Of a stretch of DNA of 64,000 bases, positions 27,230-36,316 are shown piece after piece. Origin of the DNA: JBBQZP01 sp038207585 (GTDB lineage: Bacteria > Pseudomonadota > Alphaproteobacteria > Rhodobacterales > Rhodobacteraceae); contig JBBQZP010000002.1 of assembly GCA_038207585.1 (NCBI GenBank), positions 62,001-126,000 on the forward strand, read 5' to 3'. Below the pieces are notes generated by a model. The model was not told the DNA's origin and made no database searches. It saw nothing but the letters and a program-made list of their open reading frames with translations. Position 1 is the stretch's first letter. Each line of letters opens with the position of its first letter. Both the position numbers and the translations under genes were made by a program.

Positions 27230-28810
27230 TCAAGCGGTCAGTTCACCGGCAAGCCCGCGGTCGATCAGCGCCATGGAATCCGGCACGCCGTAAAGGGCTA
27301 TGAAACCACCAAAGCGCGGCCCTTCCGAGGCACCAAGCAGCACCTCATAAAGCGCTTTGAACCAGTCGCGCAACGGTTCGAACCCGTGATCCTTGCCGAC
27401 GGCAAAGACCATGCTTTGCAACGCATCGGCGTCTGCGCCGCCATCCCAAGTGGCAAGTCGGGCGCGCAGGTCAACCATCGCCGCGCGTTCGATATCCGAT
27501 GGCGCCCGGAACTGGCGCGCAGGGGCCACGAAATCGCGGAAATAGCGCACGGCGAATTCGGCTGCGGCATCCAGATCGGGGTTGGTTTCCGGCGTGGCGT
27601 CGGGCGCATAGCGTTTGATAAAGCCCCAAAGTGCCGATTTATCCGTTGCCGCCGAAACGCTTGCAAGGTTCAGAAGCATCGCAAACGGAACCACCATCTT
27701 GCTTTCGGGTGGCGCACCATGATGGATGTGCCAGACCGGGTTGTTGACCTGCGCGTCAATGTCCTGGCCTGCATAGGCGCGCAGTTGCTGGTGGTATTCA
27801 TCGACGGCCTTGGGGATCACGTCGAAATGCATCCGCTTGGCGGTTTTCGGCTTTAAATACATGAAATAGCCCAGCGATTCCGACGCCGCATAGGTCAGCC
27901 ATTCGTCGATCGTCAGCCCGTTGCCCTTGGATTTACTGATCTTCTGGCCGCCCTCATCCAGAAACAGCTCATAGGTCATATGGTTCGGTTTGCGCCCGCC
28001 TAAGATTTCGCAGATGCCGTCATAAATCGGGGTGTTGGTGGAATGATCCTTGCCATACATCTCGAAATCGACACCCAGCGCCGCCCAGCGCGCGCCGAAA
28101 TCAGGCTTCCATTGCAGTTTCACATTGCCGCCTGTCACAGGCAGCGTGCAATCGCGGCCATCCTCACCTTCAAACGTGATCGTGCCGTCCTTGGCGTTGA
28201 TTTCTTTGAGCGGCACATAAAGCACGCGCCCCGAAATCGGGCTGATCGGCAGGAAGCACGAATAGGTCTGCTGGCGTTCTTCGCGCAGGCTGGCCAGCAT
28301 CACCTCCATGATCTTGTCATAGCGTTCGGCGGCCAGCCGAAGCGTGTCATCGAACCGACCCGAGCGGTAGAATTCGGTGGCGCTGATGAATTCATACTCA
28401 AACCCGAAGGTATCCAGAAACCGGCGCAGCATCGCGTTGTTATGATCGCCAAAGCTGGGGAATTCGCCAAACGGATCGGGGACCGAGGTCAGCGGTTTCT
28501 GGCGGTGCAATTCCAGCATTGCGGTATTGGGCACGTTGTCGGGCACCTTGCGCATCCCATCCAGATCGTCGGAAAAGCAGATCAGGCGTGTGGGAATATC
28601 CGAAATCACCTCGAACGCGCGGCGGATCATCGTGGTGCGCGCGACCTCACCGAAGGTGCCGATATGGGGAAGACCGCTGGGGCCATAACCGGTTTCAAAC
28701 AGCACATAGCCCTTTTCGGGGGCCTTTTTCTCATACCGCTTCAGGATCGCGCGGGCCTCTTCAAAGGGCCAGGCTTTCGATTTCATCGCAGCATCGCGCA
28801 GGGCTGACAT
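27230..28810 (-). CDS. lysK: Lysyl-tRNA synthetase, class I
   Basis: A 526-residue class I LysRS, unrelated to the class II LysS of most bacteria. The HIGH-type motif is PSGLPHIGTF (residues 44-53) and the KMSKS-type loop is KISKSKGNG. The C-terminal helical anticodon-binding domain is complete. Many alphaproteobacteria use only this class I enzyme. An AAGGAAAA ribosome-binding site precedes the ATG. Confidence 0.96.
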   Translation of the reverse strand: MSALRDAAMKSKAWPFEEARAILKRYEKKAPEKGYVLFETGYGPSGLPHIGTFGEVARTTMIRRAFEVISDIPTRLICFSDDLDGMRKVPDNVPNTAMLELHRQKPLTSVPDPFGEFPSFGDHNNAMLRRFLDTFGFEYEFISATEFYRSGRFDDTLRLAAERYDKIMEVMLASLREERQQTYSCFLPISPISGRVLYVPLKEINAKDGTITFEGEDGRDCTLPVTGGNVKLQWKPDFGARWAALGVDFEMYGKDHSTNTPIYDGICEILGGRKPNHMTYELFLDEGGQKISKSKGNGLTIDEWLTYAASESLGYFMYLKPKTAKRMHFDVIPKAVDEYHQQLRAYAGQDIDAQVNNPVWHIHHGAPPESKMVVPFAMLLNLASVSAATDKSALWGFIKRYAPDATPETNPDLDAAAEFAVRYFRDFVAPARQFRAPSDIERAAMVDLRARLATWDGGADADALQSMVFAVGKDHGFEPLRDWFKALYEVLLGASEGPRFGGFIALYGVPDSMALIDRGLAGELTA

Positions 28811-28922
28811 CGGATTTTCCTTTGGCGTCGGCGTGGCAATGCGCCACGTTCCGTCCGTCTCCTATTGCCGCAGGCGTGCGGGGTCAATAATCTGCCGTCC
28901 AAACCAACCAAAGGATACGCCC

Positions 28923-29345
28923 GTGATCGACACGCCTCCCTCCCTTTCGCCGCAGGACGCGCTGATCGCCATCATGATCGCGGTGTCGGCGTCGGACGAA
29001 CAGATCCGCAAATCCGAACTCGTCGCCATTCAACGCATCGTCAACCACCTGCCGATCTTTTCGAGCTATGACGGCGACCGCTTCCGCACCATCAGCCGCA
29101 CCGTGTTTGATCTGTTCGAGGAAGAAGACGGGCTTGACGCGCTGTTCGGCCTTGTCCGCGATGCCCTGCCCGAGCGTCTTAATGAAACCGCCTATGCGCT
29201 GGCCTGCGATGTGGTGGCCGCCGATGGTGCGCTGCGCGAGGTGGAGTTGCGGATGCTGGAAGAAATCCGTGATGAGCTGAGCATCGACCGCCTGCACGCC
29301 GCCGCCATCGAATGGGGTGCGAGGGCGCGTCATATGCGCATTTAG
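28923..29345 (+). CDS. TerB-family protein
   Basis: A 140-residue acidic helical protein starting at GTG 28923 behind AAAGGA. Features such as SPQDALIAIMIAVSASDEQI and DVVAADGALREVELRMLEEI, with repeated acidic D/E-x-E patterns, are those of TerB-like domains that bind metal ions and appear in tellurite-resistance and stress proteins. No other ter genes are nearby, so a tellurite role is not supported here. It lies divergent from lysK and convergent with dacB. Confidence 0.85.
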   Translation: MIDTPPSLSPQDALIAIMIAVSASDEQIRKSELVAIQRIVNHLPIFSSYDGDRFRTISRTVFDLFEEEDGLDALFGLVRDALPERLNETAYALACDVVAADGALREVELRMLEEIRDELSIDRLHAAAIEWGARARHMRI

Positions 29346-29373
29346 GGTGCGTCTCGCTGCAGTTTAGACAGCC

Positions 29374-30858
29374 TCAGATAAAGGCTTGCGCCCAGCGATT
29401 GATCAACTGGCCCTGCAAACGTCGGGCGCGCAAGGTCCAGGCGTGACCACCCGGTGGGTCTTCGCGCAGTGCCATCGGCAGTGCGTCACGGCGTTTGGTG
29501 TCGCCGGTGAAAATCGCAAAAGCCAGTTCCGGCCCCGATTGCGGCACGATGTACCCCGCCAGAGCAGACACGAAATTCAGCGTTCCGGTTTTGGCGATCA
29601 CCCGGACCGGACCACCCTTGACGACCTTGCCGTTTGCGTCGCGCATGCCGACCTCTTTCAACAGCGCGGGAAGCGGCGACCCCGCCGCCCGTGCAAAAAC
29701 CAGTGTGCGCACCATGTCGGCGGCTGATATGCGCGTGCCGGTGCCCAACCCGGAATGATCGGTGAAGCGCGCGTCGATCCCCAGTTCAGCCTTGGCCCAT
29801 TCGCTCATCTTCACGCCCGACGCTGTCAGATCAGACGCACCAGATGTCATCAGACCCAACACCTCGGCGGTCAGATTGGTCGAATATTTCAGCATGTCGC
29901 GGATCACGGTTGCCAGATCATCACTGGTGTTCGTGGCCAGCGCGTCGCCCGCCGGAATGGCGGCGGTCAACCCCGGCGCAGGCAGCGTGATGCCCTGCGC
30001 ACGGGCCAGCGCCGCAAAAACATCCGCCGCGTAAAGGCCTGGATGGCGCACGGGCAACCAACGGCTTCCCGCCTTGCCCAAAGCGCCCGACGCGACCGTC
30101 CAGTCATCCCCCGCCCGACCCTCGGCATAGGTGAACAGCGGCGCGCTGCGATCCACCACCTGCATCCGCGCCATGCTGACCGGCGGCACGAACCGTTCGG
30201 ACCGCGCATCCATCGACACCGAATAGCCCTTGGTGCCGCGCTTCCATTCAAAGTAAACCCGGTTGAAGTTCAGGTTCAGGCCCGAAAGGCCGGGGTTATA
30301 GCCCACAAAATCCGGCTGATCGTCATCGATCCGCAAAAGGTTCGGCAACGCGTCGGCATAGGCCATGTAGCGCCCGGTGATCCCCTTGACGCCGCGTGCC
30401 GCCAAGGCCTGTGCCATATCGGCCAGACCATCGGTTGACAGCGTCGGATCACCCGCCCCCACCAGCACCAGATCGCCCTGCACGATGCCGCCCGACACTG
30501 GCCCGGTCGCGACAATCCGCGTGGTAAAGCGATCGCCGACCGCCAGTTTGTCCAGCGTGTAAAGCGAAGTGATCGTCTTGGTAACACTCGCCGGGGGCAG
30601 CGGCACGGTGTCGTTGACCACCTCCAGCACCCGGCCCGTGCGTGCATCGGCCACCACATATCCGATAACGCCGCCCAGCTTTGCCGCATCAATCAGCGCC
30701 CCGGCAGATTGCGGGGCAGACGACACCTTGCCACCATCGCCACGCCTGCGCGGCCGCATGTCGGTAACAGGGCCTTCGGCCAGAACCGGAGACGCAGCAC
30801 CCGCCATAAGGGCGGCCAGCATCCAGCGACGTGACGGATGGAAAGGATCAAGACTCAT
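29374..30858 (-). CDS. dacB: D-alanyl-D-alanine carboxypeptidase/endopeptidase (PBP4, family S13)
   Basis: A 494-residue periplasmic penicillin-binding protein. The N-terminal signal HPSRRWMLAALMAGAASPVL contains twin arginines, so Tat export is possible. The active-site triad is complete: S91-V-T-K94 (SxxK) in PPASVTKTITSLY, S-T-N in KYSTNLTAEVLG (SxN) and KTG in IAKTGTLNFVSALAGY. It trims or opens peptidoglycan peptide cross-links. It sits 83 bp downstream of nadD on the same strand. Confidence 0.95.
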   Translation of the reverse strand: MSLDPFHPSRRWMLAALMAGAASPVLAEGPVTDMRPRRRGDGGKVSSAPQSAGALIDAAKLGGVIGYVVADARTGRVLEVVNDTVPLPPASVTKTITSLYTLDKLAVGDRFTTRIVATGPVSGGIVQGDLVLVGAGDPTLSTDGLADMAQALAARGVKGITGRYMAYADALPNLLRIDDDQPDFVGYNPGLSGLNLNFNRVYFEWKRGTKGYSVSMDARSERFVPPVSMARMQVVDRSAPLFTYAEGRAGDDWTVASGALGKAGSRWLPVRHPGLYAADVFAALARAQGITLPAPGLTAAIPAGDALATNTSDDLATVIRDMLKYSTNLTAEVLGLMTSGASDLTASGVKMSEWAKAELGIDARFTDHSGLGTGTRISAADMVRTLVFARAAGSPLPALLKEVGMRDANGKVVKGGPVRVIAKTGTLNFVSALAGYIVPQSGPELAFAIFTGDTKRRDALPMALREDPPGGHAWTLRARRLQGQLINRWAQAFI

Positions 30859-30941
30859 GCCGATTGTCTAGCCACAAGGTCGGCCAAGGAACAAGGGCCA
30901 CGCCCCCACGCCCTGCTCACATCTTTGAAACATGGTGCGCC

Positions 30942-31538
30942 CTATGCCGTCCAATCGCCGCGCGCACGGATCGCGCTGGACGATATATCCACCATCGGCA
31001 CATTCACGAAACACCACGCGGGCGGCTTGCGGCCCGCCAAAGCCTCGCCCCTCTGCACCCGGTCCACGCGGAAGCTGCGCGCGGCGACGGACAGCCGTGC
31101 CGCAACGCCCGATCCGGGCCGCGCCAGAACCCCCACCGGCACCGCGCGCAGGATATCGCGCCAGCGCTCCCAGCGATGAAACTCCACCAGATTGTCGGCC
31201 CCCATCAGCCAGACAAAATGCACACCGGGATAGATTGCCTGCAACCGCTCGATGGTTTCGGCGGTGTACCGCGTGCCCAGCCGCGCCTCGACATCCGTGA
31301 TCACCACGCGCGGATCGTCCATCACCGCCCGAGCCCGCACCAGCCGGTCGGCCATCGGCGCGGGCTGCCGCGCTTTCAGAGGATTGCCGGGGCTGACCAG
31401 CCACCACACCCGGTCCAGCCCCATGCGCTTCAACGCCTCACGCGTGATGTGCGCGTGTCCCGCATGCGCAGGATCGAACGACCCGCCCAGAAGGCCGATC
31501 GTCATGCCGCGTGTCGCGATTGGAAAGCCAGCGCGCAT
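30942..31538 (-). CDS. nadD: Nicotinate-nucleotide adenylyltransferase
   Basis: A 198-residue nucleotidyltransferase making deamido-NAD from NaMN and ATP. The nucleotide-binding motif GLLGGSFDPAHAGHAHI carries the HxGH pair, and the C-terminal SSSAIR is the second ATP-binding signature. ATG 31538 has a GGGGG ribosome-binding sequence just upstream; ATG 31505 (MTIGLLGG) is the shorter alternative. It is divergent from ettA. Confidence 0.94.
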   Translation of the reverse strand: MRAGFPIATRGMTIGLLGGSFDPAHAGHAHITREALKRMGLDRVWWLVSPGNPLKARQPAPMADRLVRARAVMDDPRVVITDVEARLGTRYTAETIERLQAIYPGVHFVWLMGADNLVEFHRWERWRDILRAVPVGVLARPGSGVAARLSVAARSFRVDRVQRGEALAGRKPPAWCFVNVPMVDISSSAIRARGDWTA

Positions 31539-31705
31539 CTGTCCCCCGGTTCTGCCCCCCAGCTAGACCGCATCCTGCATCCCGGCACAATGCCATCGTC
31601 ATAAGATCTGGTTGTGACGTCCCGCCTTGCGTTGCGGGTCTTCCGATTGCCCTTCGCTTCGCTTTCCCTTAGATACGGCCCAACCCAATATTCCGGAGCA
31701 TCACC

Positions 31706-33361
31706 ATGGCCAGCTATCAATATGTCTACCACATGGAAGGCGTGTCCAAGACCTATCCGGGCGGCAAGAAATGCTTTGAAAACATCCACCTGAACTTTCT
31801 TCCGGGTGTGAAGATCGGCGTTGTCGGCGTGAACGGCTCGGGTAAATCAACGCTATTGCGGATCATGGCAGGCCAGGACACCGATTTCAAAGGCGAGGCG
31901 TGGGCCGCCAAGGGTGCCAAAGTCGGCTACCTGCCGCAGGAACCCTGGCTGGACCCGACGCTTGATGTGAAGGGCAATGTCATGCTGGGTGTCGCCAAGC
32001 AGACCGCCATTCTGGAACGCTACAACGATCTGGCGATGAACTATTCTGATGAAACCGCCGATGAAATGGCCGCCCTTCAGGATGAGATTGACGCAGGCAA
32101 CTTGTGGGAGCTTGAAGCATCCGTCGGTGTGGCGATGGACGCCCTGCGCTGCCCGCCAGATGATGCCGATGTGGAATCCCTTTCGGGCGGCGAACGCCGC
32201 CGGGTCGCGCTGACCAAGCTTCTTTTGGAAGCGCCCGATATGCTGCTCTTGGACGAACCGACCAACCACCTTGACGCCGAATCCATCGCATGGCTGCAAA
32301 AGCACCTGATCAACTACAAGGGCACGATCCTGATCGTCACCCACGACCGCTATTTCCTCGATGACATCACCTCGTGGATTCTGGAACTCGATCGCGGCCG
32401 TGGCATCCCGTATGAGGGCAACTATACCGCCTGGCTGGAACAAAAAGCCAAACGCATGATGCAAGAGGCGCGTGAGGATAAATCCAAGCAGAAGGTGCTG
32501 GAAAAGGAACTCGAATGGATCCGCGCCGGGGCCAAGGCCCGTCAGGCGAAATCCAAGGCACGTATTTCCAAGTATAATGAAATGGCCGGGCAGACGGTGC
32601 GCGAACGCTCAAGCATCAGCCAGATCGTCATCCCGAACGGCGAGCGTCTGGGATCCAAGGTCATCGAGGTTGTCGGCCTGAAAAAACACATGGGTGACAA
32701 GCTGTTGATCGAGGATCTGTCCTTCACCATTCCGCCCGGTGCCATTGTCGGCGTGATCGGCCCCAATGGTGCGGGCAAATCCACCCTGTTCCGCATGATC
32801 ACCGGCACGGAAAAGCCCGATGAAGGCACGATCACGCTGGGCGACACCGTGCAGCTTTCCTACGTCGATCAGTCGCGCGATGCGCTCGACCCCGCAAAGA
32901 CCGCGTGGGAGGAAATCTCGGGCGGCTCCGAAGTCATCCACCTTGGCGATCTGGAAATGAACAGCCGCGTTTATGCCGGCGCGTTCAATTTCAAAGGCAC
33001 CGACCAGCAGAAAAAGGTGGGCCTTCTGTCAGGCGGCGAACGCAACCGCGTGCATATGGCGAAACTGTTGCGCTCGGGCGGGAACGTGCTGCTGCTGGAT
33101 GAGCCGACCAACGATCTGGACGTTGAAACCCTGCAGGCCCTTGAAGCCGCCATCGAAGATTTCGCCGGATGTGCCGTGATCATCTCCCACGACCGCTTCT
33201 TCCTCGACCGCCTGTGCACGCATATTCTGGCCTTCGAAGGCGATGCCCATGTCGAATGGTTCGAGGGGAACTTCGAGGCCTATGAGGAAGACAAAGTGCG
33301 GCGGTTGGGGCCGGATTCGATTGAGCCGAAGCGGGTGAAGTACAAGCGATTCAGCCGATAG
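31706..33361 (+). CDS. ettA: ABC-F protein EttA (energy-dependent translational throttle)
   Basis: A 551-residue ABC-F protein with two nucleotide-binding domains and no membrane part. The Walker A loops are GVNGSGKST (about residue 41) and GPNGAGKST (about 354); the signatures LSGGERRRVAL and LSGGERNRVHM are both present, each with an LLLDEPTNHLD or LLLDEPTNDLD Walker B. The linker AGAKARQAKSKARISKYNE is the P-site-tRNA interaction motif of EttA. EttA gates the first elongation step according to ATP level. GGAG precedes the ATG. Confidence 0.95.
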   Translation: MASYQYVYHMEGVSKTYPGGKKCFENIHLNFLPGVKIGVVGVNGSGKSTLLRIMAGQDTDFKGEAWAAKGAKVGYLPQEPWLDPTLDVKGNVMLGVAKQTAILERYNDLAMNYSDETADEMAALQDEIDAGNLWELEASVGVAMDALRCPPDDADVESLSGGERRRVALTKLLLEAPDMLLLDEPTNHLDAESIAWLQKHLINYKGTILIVTHDRYFLDDITSWILELDRGRGIPYEGNYTAWLEQKAKRMMQEAREDKSKQKVLEKELEWIRAGAKARQAKSKARISKYNEMAGQTVRERSSISQIVIPNGERLGSKVIEVVGLKKHMGDKLLIEDLSFTIPPGAIVGVIGPNGAGKSTLFRMITGTEKPDEGTITLGDTVQLSYVDQSRDALDPAKTAWEEISGGSEVIHLGDLEMNSRVYAGAFNFKGTDQQKKVGLLSGGERNRVHMAKLLRSGGNVLLLDEPTNDLDVETLQALEAAIEDFAGCAVIISHDRFFLDRLCTHILAFEGDAHVEWFEGNFEAYEEDKVRRLGPDSIEPKRVKYKRFSR

Positions 33362-33491
33362 TATACTGTCCGCGATTGACCGGACGCAGGGTAGCCAGTG
33401 GGACACCGTGCTTTCGGTCCTGCCCCTGCGAAAACGTTACTCGCGGAGTAATGGAAAGCGTCACCCTGCTTCAAACTGAAATGGTATTGCA

Positions 33492-33659
33492 ATGGATTAT
33501 GGAAAATCAGGGGCGGTCAAGCCCGGCCGCAAGGAACCCCCGCATCAGGAACGAAAGCTTTCTGGCAAGGTCCCTCCCCCCGGAGGGCGCCTGAGCAAGG
33601 AAGAGTTGGTGGCCCGCATCAAAGCCGCAGCCGAGGCGCGCAAGACCGCGTCGTCCTGA
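33492..33659 (+). CDS. Small basic hypothetical protein, 55 aa
   Basis: An ATG-initiated frame encoding a hydrophilic, lysine/arginine-rich peptide that begins MDYGKSGAVKPGRKEPPHQE and ends SKEELVARIKAAAEARKTAS. The disordered N-terminal half and amphipathic C-terminal helix look protein-like. My recollection is that similar MDYGKSG proteins are widespread in Rhodobacteraceae, but I cannot check this. No function is known. A longer frame in another phase overlaps but has no features. Confidence 0.6.
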   Translation: MDYGKSGAVKPGRKEPPHQERKLSGKVPPPGGRLSKEELVARIKAAAEARKTASS

Positions 33660-33746
33660 CACGCAGAATTGTTGGGAACCAAAAGTTCACGATCGCGTTT
33701 TGAGTAAAGAAGCCACTGTCTGGCGTCATCACTCAAAGGATCGATC

Positions 33747-33905
33747 ATGCCCATTGGCACCATTCTTCTTGTCATCCTCGTTCTCGCGGTAATCGGGGCT
33801 TTGCCGACGTGGGGCCACTCACGGTCGTGGGGCTACGGTCCGACGGGCGGCCTTGGTCTGGTTTTACTGATCGTTCTCATCCTTGTCCTCATGGGTCGGA
33901 TATGA
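33747..33905 (+). CDS. DUF3309 small membrane protein, 52 aa
   Basis: The frame reads MPIGTILLVILVLAVIGALP, a hydrophilic WGHSRSWGYGPTGG segment, and a second helix LGLVLLIVLILVLMGRI. Two helices joined by a tryptophan/glycine turn is the pattern of DUF3309 proteins. Function is unknown. AAAGGA lies upstream of the ATG. The next small gene starts 22 bp downstream. Confidence 0.75.
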   Translation: MPIGTILLVILVLAVIGALPTWGHSRSWGYGPTGGLGLVLLIVLILVLMGRI

Positions 33906-33927
33906 CCCTCAACACAGGAGACTGCGC

Positions 33928-34005
33928 ATGAAAGGCATCCTCGCCTGGGCCATCGGCATTCCGATCCCCGTCATCATCATCCTCTACTTCCTCAACGTCT
34001 TCTGA
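33928..34005 (+). CDS. 25-residue single-helix membrane peptide
   Basis: A very short frame, MKGILAWAIGIPIPVIIILY plus FLNVF, behind a perfect AGGAG ribosome-binding site 7 bases before the ATG. The peptide is one membrane helix with a PIP bend. The strong ribosome-binding site and position right after the DUF3309 gene argue that it is translated. Function is unknown. Confidence 0.6.
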   Translation: MKGILAWAIGIPIPVIIILYFLNVF

Positions 34006-34013
34006 CCCCTCGG

Positions 34014-34047
34014 CGCTGCGGCGGGAAAATCCTGTCTCGCCGCAGCG
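34014..34047 (+). terminator. Hairpin after the small-protein genes
   Basis: A perfect 10-bp stem CGCTGCGGCG/CGCCGCAGCG with a 14-base loop begins 9 bp after the stop of the 25-residue peptide gene. No T-run follows, so it may be a weak or Rho-assisted terminator separating the small genes from ecm. Confidence 0.55.
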
Positions 34048-34054
34048 CAGCGAA

Positions 34055-34086
34055 TTGACAACGCCAGAATATTTCCCCCATATACA
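34055..34086 (+). promoter_or_regulatory. Possible ecm promoter
   Basis: A consensus TTGACA at 34055-34060 is followed 19-20 bp later by ATATAC/TATACA (34080-34086), inside an otherwise AT-rich stretch just upstream of ecm. The spacing is longer than the ideal 17 bp, so this is only a candidate. Confidence 0.35.
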
Positions 34087-34122
34087 GTCTCAAGCAATAT
34101 TATTACTGCGTCGAGGCTGCCG

Positions 34123-36087
34123 ATGACCCATCCCACCGCCGAAAAACCCTGGCTCTTCCGCACCTACGCGGGCCATTCCACGGCAACCGCCTCCAACGCG
34201 CTCTACCGCAGCAACCTCGCCAAGGGGCAAACTGGCCTGTCCGTCGCCTTCGATCTGCCCACCCAGACCGGCTATGACAGCGACCATACCCTTGCCAAGG
34301 GCGAAGTCGGCAAGGTCGGCGTGCCTGTCAGCAACCTTGGTGACATGCGTGCGCTGTTCGACAACATCCCGCTTGATCAGATGAACACCTCGATGACCAT
34401 CAACGCCACCGCCCCCTGGCTGCTGGCGCTGTACATTGCCGTGGCCGAAGAGCAAGGCGTTGATATTGCAACCCTTCAAGGCACCGTTCAGAACGACATT
34501 ATCAAAGAATACCTCAGCCGCGGCACCTATATCTGCCCGCCCGAACCCAGCCTGCGGATGATCACTGACGTTGCGGCCTACACGGCTAAAGCCTTGCCGA
34601 AGTGGAACCCGATGAACGTCTGCTCGTACCATCTGCAAGAGGCCGGGGCGACACCGCAGCAGGAACTGGCCTTTGCTTTGGCCACCGCTTGCGCCGTGCT
34701 GGACGATCTGCGCGGCAAGGTCGAACCGCAAGCCTTCCCCGCGATGGTCGGTCGCATCAGCTTTTTCGTGAACGCAGGCATCCGCTTCGTGACCGAGATG
34801 TGCAAGATGCGCGCCTTTGTCGATCTTTGGGATGAAATTTGCGAAACCCGCTACGGTGTGACCGATCCCAAACATCGCCGCTTTCGCTACGGCGTGCAGG
34901 TCAACTCACTGGGCCTGACCGAACAGCAGCCCGAAAACAACGTCCCCCGCATCCTTCTCGAAATGCTGGCCGTCACCCTGTCGAAAAACGCCCGCGCCCG
35001 CGCCGTGCAACTGCCCGCCTGGAACGAGGCGCTTGGACTGCCCCGCCCGTGGGATCAGCAATGGTCGCTGCGCATGCAGCAAGTGCTGGCCTACGAGACG
35101 GACCTGCTGGAATACGACGACCTCTTCGACGGCAACCCGGCGATTGATCGCAAGGTTCAGGCGCTTAAAGACGGCGCACGCGAAGAACTTGCGGCCATCG
35201 ACGCGATGGGCGGGGCCGTCGCCGCCATCGCCTACATGAAGGGCCAGCTGGTCGAGGCCAATGCCGACCGCATCGCGAAAATCGAAACGGGTCAGACCAC
35301 TGTCGTCGGCGTCAACCGCTGGACGGACGGTGCGCCAAGCCCCCTGACCACCGGCGACGGCAGCGTGATGCTGGCCGACCCTGACGCCGAGGCCGACCAG
35401 CTTGCGCGCCTGATCGCATGGCGCAGCAACCGGAACGAGGCTGCAACCCAGGCCGCACTTGCAACCCTGCGGCAGGCCGCCGCAACGGGCCAGAACATCA
35501 TGCCCCCCTCCATCGCCGCCGCAAAAGCCGGGGTCACCACCGGCGAATGGGGCGACGTGATCCGCAGTGCCTTTGGCGAGTACCGTGCCCCCACTGGTGT
35601 GGCCTCTGCGCCCTCAAACCGCACCGAAGGGCTCGATGAAATCCGCGAGGCCGTGCAATCCGCCTCCGCCCGCCTTGGCCGACCGCTCAGCTTTCTGGTC
35701 GGCAAACCGGGCCTCGATGGCCACTCCAACGGCGCGGAACAGATCGCAACCCGCGCCCGCGATTGTGGCATGCAAATCCACTACGACGGCATCCGCTTCA
35801 CCCCGCAGGCCATCATCGCCGCCGCAACGAAGCAAAACCCGCATGTCATCGGCCTGTCAATCCTGTCGGGCTCACACCTGCCGCTGATTACCGAGACACT
35901 TGATCTGATGCGCACCGCAGGCCTGTCGCACATCCCTCTGATCGTCGGCGGCATTATCCCTGACGCAGACGCGGCAACCCTGCGCTCCCACGGCGTCGCC
36001 GCTGTCTACACGCCCAAGGATTTCGATCTGAACCGTATCATGATGGATATCGTCAGCTTCGCCAACACCCCGAAGGCCGCCGAATAA
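34123..36087 (+). CDS. ecm: (2R)-ethylmalonyl-CoA mutase
   Basis: A 654-residue B12-dependent mutase. The large TIM-barrel domain starts FRTYAGHSTATASNALYRSN and includes FDLPTQTGYDSDH. The C-terminal cobalamin-binding domain has the DxHxxG motif D532-G-H534-S-N-G537. The fused single-chain layout and sequence fit Ecm (MeaA), which converts ethylmalonyl-CoA to methylsuccinyl-CoA in the ethylmalonyl-CoA pathway for acetate assimilation; methylmalonyl-CoA mutase is the close alternative. The downstream genes mcl2 and mch support this. In R. sphaeroides, from memory, ccr lies next to ecm; here it is absent. GAGG precedes the ATG. Confidence 0.92.
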   Translation: MTHPTAEKPWLFRTYAGHSTATASNALYRSNLAKGQTGLSVAFDLPTQTGYDSDHTLAKGEVGKVGVPVSNLGDMRALFDNIPLDQMNTSMTINATAPWLLALYIAVAEEQGVDIATLQGTVQNDIIKEYLSRGTYICPPEPSLRMITDVAAYTAKALPKWNPMNVCSYHLQEAGATPQQELAFALATACAVLDDLRGKVEPQAFPAMVGRISFFVNAGIRFVTEMCKMRAFVDLWDEICETRYGVTDPKHRRFRYGVQVNSLGLTEQQPENNVPRILLEMLAVTLSKNARARAVQLPAWNEALGLPRPWDQQWSLRMQQVLAYETDLLEYDDLFDGNPAIDRKVQALKDGAREELAAIDAMGGAVAAIAYMKGQLVEANADRIAKIETGQTTVVGVNRWTDGAPSPLTTGDGSVMLADPDAEADQLARLIAWRSNRNEAATQAALATLRQAAATGQNIMPPSIAAAKAGVTTGEWGDVIRSAFGEYRAPTGVASAPSNRTEGLDEIREAVQSASARLGRPLSFLVGKPGLDGHSNGAEQIATRARDCGMQIHYDGIRFTPQAIIAAATKQNPHVIGLSILSGSHLPLITETLDLMRTAGLSHIPLIVGGIIPDADAATLRSHGVAAVYTPKDFDLNRIMMDIVSFANTPKAAE

Positions 36088-36203
36088 AGCGGATTTCCTT
36101 TAACCTGATCCAGACTGAAGGAAATCAAGGACATGCAAGCCATCGGAACTGTTGCTTGTCGCGTTTGATCTGCTGAACAGGCTCAAACCGAACACGCTCA
36201 AGC

Positions 36204-36238
36204 GCTTTCAGTTTGACCCAAATATCCTCGCCGAAGGC
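36204..36238 (-). repeat. Dispersed 35-bp intergenic repeat, copy 3
   Basis: On the minus strand it reads GCCTTCGGCGAGGATATTTG followed by GGTCAAACTGAAAGC. It differs from copy 2 by only a few bases. It lies between the convergent 3' ends of ecm and lpd. Confidence 0.75.
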
Positions 36239-36284
36239 ACCCGAGGCATCTTTCCCAAAGGGAAAATGCCGAGGCAAAAGCAGC

Positions 36285-36306
36285 GGCGCGGCCCCATGGC
36301 CGCGCC
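36285..36306 (-). terminator. Terminator of lpd
   Basis: A perfect 9-bp stem GGCGCGGCC/GGCCGCGCC with a 4-base loop starts 11 bp past the lpd stop codon. On the minus strand it is followed by GCTGCTTTTGCC, a moderate T-stretch. Confidence 0.7.
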
Positions 36307-36316
36307 TCATCAGACC

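Noticed and set aside
28923..29345. A tellurite-resistance locus around the TerB-like gene
   Set aside because: No other ter genes lie nearby; a lone TerB domain does not support a resistance operon.
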